Below, piece by piece: positions 50,665-62,634 of a stretch of 64,000 bases of DNA. This stretch comes from Aplectana chamaeleonis (lineage: Eukaryota; Nematoda; Chromadorea; Rhabditida; Cosmocercidae). Below the pieces are notes generated by a model. The model did no database searches and had not been told where the DNA came from. It saw only the letters and a program-made list of their open reading frames with translations. The position numbers were made by a program, and so were the translations under genes. Each line of letters opens with the position of its first letter. The stretch's first letter is position 1. Location of the stretch: NCBI GenBank assembly GCA_029168955.1, contig JAPDOI010001056.1, forward strand, positions 1-64,000, written 5' to 3'.

Positions 50665-52098
50665 GGAAATCCCCTGCGTGGAGGCTAAATCTGTCGTGTA
50701 TCGGGTATTTCGGGGATGGAAATCAGTTTAAACCCTATTTGGACGGTGCAGACTGCGGCTGCACCGTCGCTTAGGGGGGAAATCAACTGCGTGGAGGCTA
50801 AATCTGTCGTATATCGGGTATTTCGGGGATGGAAATCAGTTTAAACCCTATTTGGACGGTGCAGACTGCGGCTGCACCGTCGCTTAGGGGAGGAAATCCC
50901 CTGCGTGGAGGCTAAATCTGTCGTGTATCGGGTATTTCGGGGATGGAAATCAGTTTAAACCCTATTTGGACGGTGCAGACTGCGGCTGCACCGTCGCTTA
51001 GGAGGAAATCCCCTGCGTGGAGCCTAAATCTGTCGTGTATCGGGTGTTTCGGGGATGGAAATCAGTTTAAACCCTATTTGGACGGTGCAGCCGTCGCTTA
51101 GGGGGGAAATCCCCTGCGTGGAGGCTAAATCTGTCGTGTATCGGGTATTTCGGGGATGGAAATCAGTTTAAACCCTATTTGGACGGTGCAGCCGTCGCTT
51201 AGGGGGGAAATCCCCTGCGTGGAGGCTAAATCTGTCGTGTATCGGGTATTTCGGGGATGGAAATCAGTTTAAACCCTATTTGGACGGTGCAGACTGCGGC
51301 TGCACCGTCGCTTAGGGGAGGAAATCCCCTGCGTGAAGGCTAAATCTGTCGTGTATCGGGTATTTCGGGGATGGAAATCAGTTTAAACCCTATTTGGACG
51401 GTGCAGCCCGCGGCTGCACCGTCGCTCAGGAGAGGAAATCCCTGCGTGGAGGCTAAATCTGTCGTGTATCGGGTATTTCGGGGATGGAAATCAGTTTAAA
51501 CCCTATTTGGACGGTGCAGCCTGCGGCTGCACCGTCGCTTAGGGAGGAAATCCCTGCGTGGAGGCTAAATCTGTCGTGTATCGGGTATTTCGGGGATGGA
51601 AATCAGTTTAAACCCTATTTGGACGGTGCAGACTGCGGCTGCACCGTCGCTTAGGAGGAAATCCCCTGCGTGGAGGCTAAATCTGTCGTGTATCGGGTAT
51701 TTCGGGGATGGAAATCAGTTTAAACCCTATTTGGACGGTGCAGACTGCGGCTGCACCGTCGCTTAGGGGGGAAATCCCCTGCGTGGAGGCTAAATCTGTC
51801 GTATATCGGGTATTTCGGGGATGGAAATCTGTTTAAACCCTATTTGGACGGTGCAGCCGTCGCTTAGGGGGGAAATCCCCTGCGTGGAGGCTAAATCTGT
51901 CGTGTATCGGGTATTTCGGGGATGGAAATCAGTTTAAACCCTATTTGGACGGTGCAGACTGCGGCTGCACCGTCGCTTAGGGGAGGAAATCCCCTGCGTG
52001 GAGGCTAAATCTGTCGTGTATCGGGTATTTCGGGGATGGAAATCAGTTTAAACCCTATTTGGACGGTGCAGACTGCGGCTGCACCGTCGCTTAGGGGA

Positions 52099-52199
52099 GG
52101 AAATCCCCTGCGTGGAGGCTAAATCTGTCGTGTATCGGGTTTTTATCGGATGGAAATCAGTGTAAACCCTATTTGGACGGTGCAGCCGTCGCTTAGGGG
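52099..52199 (+). repeat. Private-variant 101-bp unit, copy 1
   Basis: This unit has GGGTTTTTATCGGATGG in place of GGGTATTTCGGGGATGG, CAGTGTAAACCC in place of CAGTTTAAACCC, and the collapsed 101-bp hairpin. The identical combination recurs 9,764 bp downstream. Confidence 0.9.
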
Positions 52200-53209
52200 G
52201 GAAATCCCCTGCGTGGAGGCTAAATCTGTCGTGTATCGGGTATTTCGGGGATGGAAATCAGTTTAAACCCTATTTGGACGGTGCAGACTGCGGCTGCACC
52301 GTCGCTTAGGAGGAAATCCTCTGCGTGGAGGCTAAATCTGTCGTGTATCGGGTATTTCGGGGATGGAAATCAGTTTAAACCCTATTTGGACGGTGCAGAC
52401 TGCGGCTGCACCGTCGCTTAGGGGAGGAAATCCCCTGCGTGGAGGCTAAATCTGTCGTATATCGGGTATTTCGGGGATGGAAATCTGTTTAAACCCTATT
52501 TGGACGGTGCAGCCGTCGCTTAGGGGGGAAATCCCCTGCGTGGAGGCTAAATCTGTCGTGTATCGGGTATTTCGGGGATGGAAATCAGTTTAAACCCTAT
52601 TTGGACGGTGCAGACTGCGGCTGCACCGTCGCTTAGGGGGGAAATCCCCTGCGTGGAGGCTAAATCTGTCGTGTATCGGGTATTTCGGGGATGGAAATCA
52701 GTTTAAACCCTATTTGGACGGTGCAGACTCCGGCTGCACCCTCGCTGAGGAGGGGAAATCCCCTGCGTGGAGGCTAAATCTGTCGTATATCGGGTATTTC
52801 GGGGATGGAAATCTGTTTAAACCCTATTTGGACGGTGCAGACTGCGGCTGCACCGTCGCTTAGGGGAGGAAATCCCCTGCGTGGAGGCTAAATCTGTCGT
52901 GTATCGGGTATTTCGGGGATGGAAATCAGTTTAAACCCTATTTGGACGGTGCAGACTGCGGCTGCACCGTCGCTTAGGGGAGGAAATCCTCTGCGTGGAG
53001 GCTAAATCTGTCGTGTATCGGGTATTTCGGGGATGGAAATCAGTTTAAACCCTATTTGGACGGTGCAGACTGCGGCTGCACCGTCGCTTGGGGGAGGAAA
53101 TCCCCTGCGTGAAAGCTAAATCTGTCGTGTATCGGGTATTTCGGGGATGGAAATCAGTTTAAACCCTATTTGGACGGTGCAGCCCGCGGCTGCACCGTCG
53201 CTTAGGGGA

Positions 53210-53425
53210 GGAAATCCCCTGCGTGGAGGCTAAATCTGTCGTATATCGGGTATTTCGGGGATGGAAATCTGTTTAAACCCTATTTGGACGGTGCAGCCGT
53301 CGCTTAGGGGGGAAATCCCCTGCGTGGAGGCTAAATCTGTCGTGTATCGGGTATTTCGGGGATGGAAATCTGTTTAAACCCTATTTGGACGGTGCAGACT
53401 GCGGCTGCACCGTCGCTTAGGGGGG
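53210..53425 (+). repeat. Two-unit block: GTATATC/AATCTG 101-bp unit plus next unit (exemplar)
   Basis: The first unit (53210-53310) carries GTCGTATATCGGG and GGAAATCTGTTT and ends in the 101-bp collapsed hairpin with GGGGGG; the next returns to GTGTATC with a full hairpin. The linked combination GTATATC (or a near variant), AATCTGTTT and collapsed hairpin recurs at least eleven times, near 45.8, 48.0, 51.8, 52.45, 53.2, 53.57, 55.45, 56.13, 58.02, 60.56 and 62.9 kb. Spacing between blocks is irregular. A few GTATATC/AATCTG units keep a full hairpin (about 47.9, 52.8, 57.0, 57.1 and 63.55 kb). Confidence 0.8.
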
Positions 53426-54754
53426 GGAAATCCCCTGCGTGGAGGCTAAATCTGTCGTGTATCGGGTATTTCGGGGATGGAAATCAGTTTAAACCCTATT
53501 TGGACGGTGCAGACTGCGGCTGCACCGGCGCTTAGGGAGGAAATCCCTGCGTGGAGGCTAAATCTGTCGTATATCGGGTATTTCGGGGATGGAAATCTGT
53601 TTAAACCCTATTTGGACGGTGCAGCCGTCGCTTAGGGGGGAAATCCCCTGCGTGGAGGCTAAATCTGTCGTGTATCGGGTATTTCGGGGATGGAAATCTG
53701 TTTAAACCCTATTTGGACGGTGCAGCCGTCGCTTAGGGGGGAAATCCCCTGCGTGGAGGCTAAATCTGTCGTGTATCGGGTATTTCGGGGATGGAAATCT
53801 GTTTAAACCCTATTTGGACGGTGCAGACTGCGGCTGCAGCGTCGCTTAGGAGGAAATCCCCTGCGTGGAGGCTAAATCTGTCGTGTATGGGGTATTCGGG
53901 GGATGGAACTCAGTTTAAACCCCATTTGGCCGGTGCAGACTGCGGCTGCACCGTCGCTTAGGGGAGGAAATCCCCTGCGTGGAGGCTAAATCTGTCGTGT
54001 ATCGGGTATTTCGGAGATGGAAATCAGTTTAAACCCTATTTGGACGGTGCAGACTGCGGCTGCACCGTCGCTTACGGGAGGAAATCCCCTGCGTGGAGGC
54101 TAAATCTGTCGTGTATCGGGTATTTCGGGGATGGAAATCAGTTTAAACCCTATTTGGACGGTGCAGCCGTCGCTTAGGGGGGAAATCCCCTGCGTGGAGG
54201 CTAAATCTGTCGTGTATCGGGTATTTCGGGGATGGAAATCAGTTTAAACCCTATTTGGACGGTGCAGACTGCGGCTGCACCGTCGCTTAGGGGAGGAAAT
54301 CCCCTGCGTGGAGGCTAAATCTGTCGTGTATCGGGTATTTCGGGGATGGAAATCAGTTTAAACCCTATTTGGACGGTGCAGACTGCGGCTGCACCGTCGC
54401 TTAGGAGAGGAAATCCCCTGCGTGAAGGCTAAATCTGTCGTGTATCGGGTATTTCGGGGATGGAAATCAGTTTAAACCCTATTTGGACGGTGCAGCCCGC
54501 GGCTGCACCGTCGCTTAGGGGAGGAAATCCCCTGCGTGGAGGCTAAATCTGTCGTGTATCGGGTATTTCGGGGATGGAAATCAGTTTAAACCCTATTTGG
54601 ACGGTGCAGCCCGCGGCTGCACCGTCGCTTAGGAGAGGAAATCCCCTGCGTGAAGGCTAAATCTGTCGTGTATCGGGTATTTCGGGGATGAAAATCAGTT
54701 TAAACCCTATTTGGACGGTGCAGACTGCGGCTGCACCCTCGCTTAGGAGGAAAT

Positions 54755-55100
54755 CCCCAGCGTGGAGGCTAAATCTGTCGTGTATCGGGTATTTCGGGGA
54801 TGGAAATCAGTTTATACCCTATTTGGACGGTACAGCCTGCGGCTGCACCGTTGCTCAGGTGGGGAAATCCCCAGCGTGGAGGCTAAATCTGTCGTGTATC
54901 GGGTATTTCGGGGGTGGAAATCAGGTTATACCCTATTTGGACGGTGCAGTCGGCGGCTGCGCCGTCGCTTAGGGGGGAAACCCCCAGCGTGGAGGCTAAA
55001 TCTGTCGTGTGTCGGGTATTTCGGGGATGGAAATCAGTTTATACCCTATTTGGACGGTACAGCCTGCGGCTGCACCGTCGCTCAGGTGAGGAAATCCCCT
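54755..55100 (+). repeat. GTTTATACC subfamily, cluster 6 (diverged)
   Basis: Three units carry CCCCAGCG and GTTTATACC or GGTTATACC. The middle unit is diverged, with CAGTCGGCGGCTGCGCCG and GGGGGGAAACCCCCAGCG. The third has the only GTGTGTC I found to the right of 37 kb (about 55010), a domain 1 marker. Confidence 0.83.
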
Positions 55101-57537
55101 GCGTGGAGGCTAAATCTGTCGTGTATCGGGTATTTCGGGGATGGAAGTCAGTTTAAACCCTATTTGGACGGTGCAGACTGCGGCTGCACCGTCGCATAGG
55201 GGAGGAAATCCCCTGCGTGGAGGCTAAATCTGTCGTGTATCGGGTATTTCGGGGATGGAAATCAGTTTAAACCCTATTTGGACGGTGCAGACTGCGGCTG
55301 CACCGTCGCTTAGGGGGGAAATCCCCTGCGTGGAGGCTAAATCTGTCGTATATCGGGTATTTCGGGGATGGAAATCAGTTTAAACCCTATTTGGACGGTG
55401 CAGACTGCGGCTGCACCGTCGCTTAGGGGAGGAAATCCCCTGCGTGGAGGCTAAATCTGTCGTATATCGGGTATTTCGGGGATGGAAATCTGTTTAAACC
55501 CTATTTGGACGGTGCAGCCGTCGCTTAGGGGGGAAATCCCCTGCGTGGAGGCTAAATCTGTCGTGTATCGGGCATTTCGGGATGGAAATCAGTTTAAACC
55601 CTATTTGGACGGTGCAGACTGCGGCTGCACCGTCGCTTAGGGGGGAAATCCCCTGCGTGGAGGCTAAATCTGTCGTGTATCGGGTATTTCGGGGATGGAA
55701 ATCTGTTTAAACCCTATTTGGACGGTGCAGACTGCGGCTGCACCGTCGCTTAGGAGGAAATCCCCTGCGTGGAGGCTAAATCTGTCGTGTATCGGGTATT
55801 TCGGGGATGGAAATCAGTTTAAACCCTATTTGGACGGTGCAGCCCGCGGCTGCACCGTCGCTTAGGGAGGAAATCCCTGCGTGGAGGCTAAATCTGTCGT
55901 GTATCGGGTATTTCGGGGATGGAAATCAGTTTAAACCCTATTTGGACGGTGCAGACTGCGGCTGCACCGTCGCTTGAGGGAGGAAATCCCCTGCGTGGAG
56001 GCTTAATCTGTCGTGTACCGGATATTTCGGGGATGGAAATCAGTTTAAACCCTATTTGGACGGTGCAGACTGCGGCTGCACCGGCGCTTAGGAGGAAATC
56101 CCTGCGTGGAGGCTAAATCTGTCGTATATCGGGTATTTCGGGGATGGAAATCTGTTTAAACCCTATTTGGACGGTGCAGCCGTCGCTTAGGGGGGAAATC
56201 CCCTGCGTGGAGGCTAAATCTGTCGTGTATCGGGTATTTCGGGGATGGAAATCAGTTTAAACCCTATTTGGACGGTGCAGACTGTGGCTGCACCGTCGCT
56301 TAGGAGGAAATCCCCTGCGTGGAGGCTAAATCTGTCGTGTATCGGGTATTTCGGGGATGGAAATCAGTTTAAACCCTATTTGGACGGTGCAGACTGCGGC
56401 TGCACCGTCGCTTAGGAGGAAATCCCCTGCGTGGAGGCTAAATCTGTCGTGTATCGGGTATTTCGGGGATGGAAATCAGTTTAAACCCTATTTGGACGGT
56501 GCAGACTGCGGCTGCACCGTCGCTTGAGGGAGGAAATCCCCTGCGTGGAGGCTAAATCTGTCGTGTATCGGGTATTTCGGGGATGGAAATCAGTTTAAAC
56601 CCTATTTGGACGGTGCAGACTGCGGCTGCACCGTCGCTTAGGAGGAAATCCCCTGCGTGGAGGCTAAATCTGTCGTGTATCGGGTATTTCGGGGATGGAA
56701 ATCAGTTTAAACCCTATTTGGACGGTGCAGACTGCGGCTGCACCGTCGCTTAGGAGGAAATCCCCTGCGTGGAGGCTAAATCTGTCGTGTATCGGGTATT
56801 TCGGGGATGGAAATCAGTTTAAACCCTATTTGGACGGTGCAGACTGCGGCTGCACCGTCGCTTAGGAGGAAATCCCCTGCGTGGAGGCTAAATCTGTCGT
56901 GTATCGGGTATTTCGGGGATGGAAATCAGTTTAAACCCTATTTGGACGGTGCAGACTGCGGCTGCACCGTCGCTTAGGGGGGAAATCCCCTGCGTGGAGG
57001 CTAAATCTGTCGTATATCGGGTATTTCGGGGATGGAAATCTGTTTAAACCCTATTTGGACGGTGCAGACTGCGGCTGCACCGTCGCTTAGGGGAGGAAAT
57101 CTCCTGCGTGGAGGCTAAATCTGTCGTATATCGGGTATTTCGGGGATGGAAATCTGTTTAAACCCTATTTGGACGGTGCAGACTGCGGCTGCACCGTCGC
57201 TTAGGGTAGGAAATCCCCTGCGTGGAGGCTAAATCTGTCGTGTATCGGGTATTTCGGGGATGGAAATCAGTTTAAACCCTATTTGGACGGTGCAGACTGC
57301 GGCTGCACCGTCGCTTAGGGGAGGAAATCCCCTGCGTGGAGGCTAAATCTGTCGTGTATCGGGTATTTCGGGGATGGAAATCAGTTTAAACCCTATTTGG
57401 ACGGTGCAGACTGCGGCTGCACCCTCGCTTAGGGGAGGAAACCCCCTGCGTGGAGGCTAAATCTGTCGTGTATCGGGTATTTCGGGGATGGAAATCAGTT
57501 TAAACCCTATTTGGACGGTGCAGCCGTCGCTTAGGGG

Positions 57538-57879
57538 GGAAATCCCCTGCGTGGAGGCTAAATCTGTCGTGTATCGGGTATTTCGGGGATGGAAATCAGT
57601 TTGAACCCTATTTGGACGGTGCAGCCTGCGGCTGCACCGTCGCTTAGAGGAGGAAGTCCCCTTCGTGGAGGCTATATCTGTCGTGTATCGGGTATTTCGG
57701 GGATGGAAATCAGTTTGAACCCTATTTGGACGGTGCAGCCTGCGGCTGCACCGTCGCTTGGAGGAGGAAGTCCCCTGCGTGGAGGCTATATCTGTCGTGT
57801 ATCGGGTATTTCGGGGATGGAAATCAGTTTAAACCCTATTTGGACGGTGCAGACTGCGGCTGCACCGTCGCTTAGGGGA
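57538..57879 (+). repeat. Three units with GTTTGAACC / GAAGTCCCC / GCTATATCTG
   Basis: Three 114-bp units (57538, 57652, 57766). The first two have CAGTTTGAACCC and the domain 1-like CAGCCTGCGG, and end in TTAGAGGAGGAAGTCCCC or TTGGAGGAGGAAGTCCCC. The second and third have GGCTATATCTG. The near-identity of the first two junctions suggests local duplication. Confidence 0.82.
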
Positions 57880-59369
57880 GGAAATCCCCTGCGTGGAGGC
57901 TAAATCTGTCGTGTATCGGGTATTTCGGGGATGGAAATCAGTTTAAACCCTATTTGGACGGTGCAGACTGCGGCTGCACCGTCGCTTAGAGGAAATCCCC
58001 TGCGTGGAGGCTAAATCTGTCGTATATCGGGTATTTCGGGGATGGAAATCTGTTTAAACCCTATTTGGACGGTGCAGCCGTCGCTTAGGGGGGAAATCCC
58101 CTGCGTGGAGGCTAAATCTGTCGTGTATCGGGTATTTCGGGGATGGAAATCAGTTTAAACCCTATTTGGACGGTGCAGCCGTCGCTTAGGGGGGAAATCC
58201 CCTGCGTGGAGGCTAAATCTGTCGTGTATCGGGTATTTCGGGGATGGAAATCAGTTTAAACCCTATTTGGACGGTGCAGACTGCGGCTGCACCGTCGCTT
58301 AGGGGAGGAAATCCCCTGCGTGGAGGCTAAATCTGTCGTGTATCGGGTATTTCGGGGATGGAAATCAGTTTAAACCCTATTTGGACGGTGCAGCCGTCGC
58401 TTAGGGGGGAAATCCCCTGCGTGGAGGCTAAATCTGTCGTGTATCGGGTATTTCGGGGATGGAAATCAGTTTAAACCCTATTTGGACGGTGCAGACTGCG
58501 GCTGCACCGTCGCTTAGGGGAGGAAATCCCCTGCGTGGAGGCTAAATCTGTCGTGTATCGGGTATTTCGGGGATGGAAATCAGTTTAAACCCTATTTGGA
58601 CGGTGCAGACTGCGGCTGCACCGTCGCTTAGAGGAAATCCCTGCGTGGAGGCTAAATCTGTCGTGTATCGGGTATTTCGGGGATGGAAATCAGTTTAAAC
58701 CGTATTTGGACGGTGCAGACTGGGGCTGCACCGTCGCTTAGAGGAGGAAATCTCCTGCGTGGAGGCTAAATCTGTCGTGTATCGGGTATTTCGGGGATGG
58801 AAATCAGTTTAAACCCTATTTGGACGGTGCAGACTGCGGCTGCACCGTCGCTTGAGGGAGGAAATCCCCTGCGTGGAGGCTAAATCTGTCGTGTACCGGG
58901 TATTTCGGGGATGGAAATCAGTTTAAACCCTATTTGGACGGTGCAGACTGCGGCTGCACCGTCGCTTAGGGGAGGAAATCCCCTGCGTGGAGGCTAAATC
59001 TGTCGTGTATCGGGTATTTCGGGGATGGAAATCAGTTTAAACCCTATTTGGACGGTGCAGACTGCGGCTGCACCGTCGCTTAGGGGAGGAAATCCCCTGC
59101 GTGGAGGCTAAATCTGTCGTATATCGGGTATTTCGGGGATGGAAATCAGTTTAAACCCTATTTGGACGGTGCAGACTGCGGCTGCACCGTCGCTTAGGGG
59201 AGGAAATCCCCTGCGTGAAAGCTAAATCTGTCGTGTATCGGGTATTTCGGGGATGGAAATCAGTTTAAACCCTATTTGGACGGTGCAGACTGCGGCTGCA
59301 CCGTCGCTTAGGAGGAAATCCTGCGTGGAGGCTACATCTGTCGTGTATCGGGTATTTCGGGGATGGAAA

Positions 59370-59410
59370 TCAGTTTATACCCTATTTGGACGGTACAGCC
59401 TGCGGCTGCA
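59370..59410 (+). repeat. GTTTATACC subfamily, cluster 7 (single partial)
   Basis: One unit combines GTTTATACC and GGTACAGCC but has ordinary CGCTTAG and TGCGTGG flanks, so only part of the diagnostic set is present. It looks like a recombinant or conversion tract. Confidence 0.75.
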
Positions 59411-61862
59411 CCGTCGCTTAGAGGAAATCCCCTGCGTGGAGGCTAAATCTGTCGTGTATCGGGTATTTCGGGGATGGAAATCAGTTTAAACCCTATTTGG
59501 ACGGTGCAGACTGCGGCTGCACCGTCGCTTAGGAGGAAATCCCCTGCGTGAAAGCTAAATCTGTCGTGTATCGGGTATTTCGGGGATGGAAATCAGTTTA
59601 AACCCTATTTGGACGGTGCAGACTGCGGCTGCACCGTCGCTTAGGGGGGAAATCCCCTGCGTGGAGGCTAAATCTGTCGTGTATCGGGTATTTCGGGGAT
59701 GGAAATCAGTTTAAACCCTATTTGGACGGTGCAGACTGCGGCCGTCGCTTAGGGGGGAAATCCCCTGCGTGGAGGCTAAATCTGTCGTGTATCGGGTATT
59801 TCGGGGATGGAAATCTGTTTAAACCCTATTTGGACGGTGCAGCCGTCGCTTAGGGGGGAAATCCCCTGCGTGGAGGCTAAATCTGTCGTGTATCGGGTAT
59901 TTCGGGGATGGAAATCAGTTTAAACCCTATTTGGACGGTGCAGACTGCGGCTGCACCGTCGCTTAGGAGGAAATCCCCTGCGTGGAGGCTAAATCTGTCG
60001 TGTATCGGGTATTTCGGGGATGGAAATCAGTTTAAACCCTATTTGGACGGTGCAGACTGCGGCTGCACCGTCGCTTAGGGAGGAAATCCTGCGTGGAGGC
60101 TAAATCTGTCGTGTATCGGGTATTTCGGGGATGGAAATCAGTTTAAACCCTATTTGGACGGTGCAGCCTGCGGCTGCACCGTCGCTTAGGAGGAAATCCC
60201 CTGCGTGGAGGCTAAATCTGTCGTGTATCGGGTATTTCGGGGATGGAAATCAGTTTAAACCCTATTTGGACGGTGCAGACTGCGGCTGCACCGTCGCTTA
60301 GGAGGAAATCCCCTGCGTGGAGGCTAAATCTGTCGTGTATCGGGTATTTCGGGGATGGAAATCAGTTTAAACCCTATTTGGACGGTGCAGACTGCGGCTG
60401 CACCGTCGCTTAGGGGAGGAAATCCCCTGCGTGGAGGCTAAATCTGTCGTGTATCGGATATTTCGGAGATGGAAATCAGTTTAAACCGTATTTGGACGGT
60501 GCAGACTGCGGCTGCACCGTCGCTTAGGAGGAAATCCCTGCGTGGAGGCTAAATCTGTCGTATATCGGGTATTTCGGGGATGGAAATCTGTTTAAACCCT
60601 ATTTGGACGGTGCAGCCGTCGCTTAGGGGGGAAATCCCCTGCGTGGAGGCTAAATCTGTCGTGTATCGGGTATTTCGGGGATGGAAATCAGTTTAAACCC
60701 TATTTGGACGGTGCAGCCCCCGGCTGCACCGTCGCTTAGGGGGGAAATCCCCTGCGTGGAGGCTAAATCTGTCGTGTATCGGGTATTTCGGGGATGGAAA
60801 TCAGTTTAAACCCTATTTGGACGGTGCAGACTGCGGCTGCACCGTCGCTTAGGGGAGGAAATCCCCTGCGTGAAAGCTAAATCTGTCGTGTATCGGGTAT
60901 TTCGGGGATGGAAATCAGTTTAAACCCTATTTGGACGGTGCAGCCCGCGGCTGCACCGTCGCTTAGGAGGAAATCCTGCGTGGAGGCTAAATCTGTCGTG
61001 TATCGGGTATTTCGGGGATGGAAATCAGTTTAAACCCTATTTGGACGGTGCAGACTGCGGCTGCACCGTCGCTTAGGAGGAAATCCCCTGCGTGGAGGCT
61101 AAATCTGTCGTGAATCGGGTTTTTCGGGGATGGAAATCACTTTAAACCCTATTTGGACGGTGCAGCCGTCGCATAGGGGGGGAATCTCCTGCGTGGAGGC
61201 TAAATCTGTCGTGTATCGGGTATTTCGGGGATGGAAATCAGTTTAAACCCTATTTGGACGGTGCAGACTGCGGCTGCACCGTCGCTTAGGGGAGGAAATC
61301 TCCTGCGTGGAGGCTAAATCTGTCGTGTATCGGGTATTTCGGGGATGGAAATCAGTTTAAACCCTATTTGGACGGTGCAGCCCGCGGCTGCACCGTCGCT
61401 TAGGGGAGGAAATCCCCTGCGTGGAGGCTAAATCTGTCGTGTATCGGGTATTTCGGGGATGGAAATCAGTTTAAACCCTATTTGGACGGTGCAGCCCGCG
61501 GCTGCACCGTCGCTTAGGGGAGGAAATCCCCTGCGTGGAGGCTAAATCTGTCGTGTATCGGGTATTTCGGGGATGGAAATCAGTTTAAACCCTATTTGGA
61601 CGGTGCAGACTGCGGCTGCACCGTCGCTTAGGGGAGGAAATCCCCTGCGTGGAGGCTAAATCTGTCGTGTATCGGGTATTTCGGGGATGGAAATCAGTTT
61701 AAACCCTATTTGGACGGTGCAGCCCGCGGCTGCACCGTCGCTTAGGGGGGAAATCCCCTGCGTGGAGGCTAAATCTGTCGTGTATCGGGTATTTCGGGGA
61801 TGGAAATCAGTTTAAACCCTATTTGGACGGTGCAGACTGCGGCTGCACCGTCGCTTAGGGGA

Positions 61863-61963
61863 GGAAATCCCCTGCGTGGAGGCTAAATCTGTCGTGTATC
61901 GGGTTTTTATCGGATGGAAATCAGTGTAAACCCTATTTGGACGGTGCAGCCGTCGCTTAGGGG
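61863..61963 (+). repeat. Private-variant 101-bp unit, copy 2
   Basis: It carries the same TTTTTATCGGATGG and CAGTGTAAACC changes and the same 101-bp length as 52099-52199. The unit after each copy is alike up to its G-run, then the two contexts differ (CCTCTGCG versus GAGAGG with CGTGAAGG), so the shared segment is only a few units long. Confidence 0.9.
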
Positions 61964-62514
61964 GGAAATCCCCTGCGTGGAGGCTAAATCTGTCGTGTAT
62001 CGGGTATTTCGGGGATGGAAATCAGTTTAAACCCTATTTGGACGGTGCAGACTGCGGCTGCACCGTCGCTTAGGAGAGGAAATCCCCTGCGTGAAGGCTA
62101 AATCTGTCGTGTATCGGGTATTTCGGGGATGGAAATCAGTTTAAACCCTATTTGGACGGTGCAGACTGCGGCTGCACCGTCGCTTAGGGGAGGAAATCCC
62201 CTGCGTGGAGGCTAAATCTGTCGTATATCGGGTATTTCGGGGATGGAAATCAGTTTAAACCCTATTTGGACGGTGCAGCCGTCGCTTAGGGGGGAAATCC
62301 CCTGCGTGGAGGCTAAATCTGTCGTGTATCGGGTATTTCGGGGATGGAAATCAGTTTAAACCCTATTTGGACGGTGCAGCCCGCGGCTGCACCGTCGCTT
62401 AGGGGAGGAAATCCCCTGCGTGGAGGCTAAATCTGTCGTGTATCGGGTATTTCGGGGATGGAAATCAGTTTAAACCCTATTTGGACGGTGCAGACTGCGG
62501 CTGCACCGTCGCTT

Positions 62515-62531
62515 AGGGGAGGAAATCCCCT
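62515..62531 (+). repeat. Second inverted repeat: AGGGGA / TCCCCT
   Basis: AGGGGA, a 5-nt GGAAA spacer, then TCCCCT form a 6-bp stem that spans the chosen unit start. It is the most variable run-length element of the array: the G side ranges over GG, GGG, GGGG and GGGGGG, and the C side over CC, CCC and CCCC, especially in domain 1. Confidence 0.8.
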
Positions 62532-62634
62532 GCGTGGAGGCTAAATCTGTCGTGTATCGGGTATTTCGGGGATGGAAATCAGTTTAAACCCTATTTGGAC
62601 GGTGCAGACTGCGGCTGCACCGTCGCTTAGGGGA
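62521..62634 (+). repeat. Reference full-length 114-bp monomer (domain 3 type)
   Basis: Successive GGAAATCCCC landmarks at 62407, 62521 and 62635 are exactly 114 bp apart. Within this copy: positions 1-10 are GGAAATCCCC, 17-32 the GAGGCTAAATCTGTCG core, 38-50 the CGGGTATTTCGGG core, 62-69 the GTTTAAAC palindrome, 70-82 CCCTATTTGGACG(G), 78-104 the hairpin module, 105-114 GCTTAGGGGA. Hand count gives 37 G, 24 C, 24 A, 29 T and 8 CpGs. Stops on the + strand are TAA at 22, TAA at 65 and TAG at 108, one per frame; reverse-strand stops also block all three frames. Since 114 is a multiple of three, an unbroken run of this unit cannot carry a frame longer than about 38 codons. Confidence 0.97.
62582..62589 (+). 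other. GTTTAAAC palindrome (PmeI site) in nearly every unit
   Basis: The 8-bp palindrome GTTTAAAC sits at unit positions 62-69 in most copies across the window. It is lost in GTTTATACC, GTTCAAACC, GTTTGAACC, GTTTTAACC and ATTTTAAACC variants. A PmeI digest of the array should give a ladder built on about 114, 101, 91 and 81 bp. No function can be inferred from the site itself. Confidence 0.9.

Noticed and set aside
62561..62575. Three-tetrad G-quadruplex
   Set aside because: The unit lacks four close runs of three or more G; at best a weak two-tetrad form could be drawn across GGGG, GG, GGGG and GG.
62545..62585. CENP-B box
   Set aside because: TTCG and CGGG are both present in the core, but not in the required order and spacing (TTCG, 4 nt, A, 2 nt, CGGG). 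I found no match on either strand of the reference unit.
62515..62631. Telomere-like strings (TTAGGGG, AAACCCTA)
   Set aside because: They occur once per unit inside a longer period and never in direct tandem, so they are chance resemblances.
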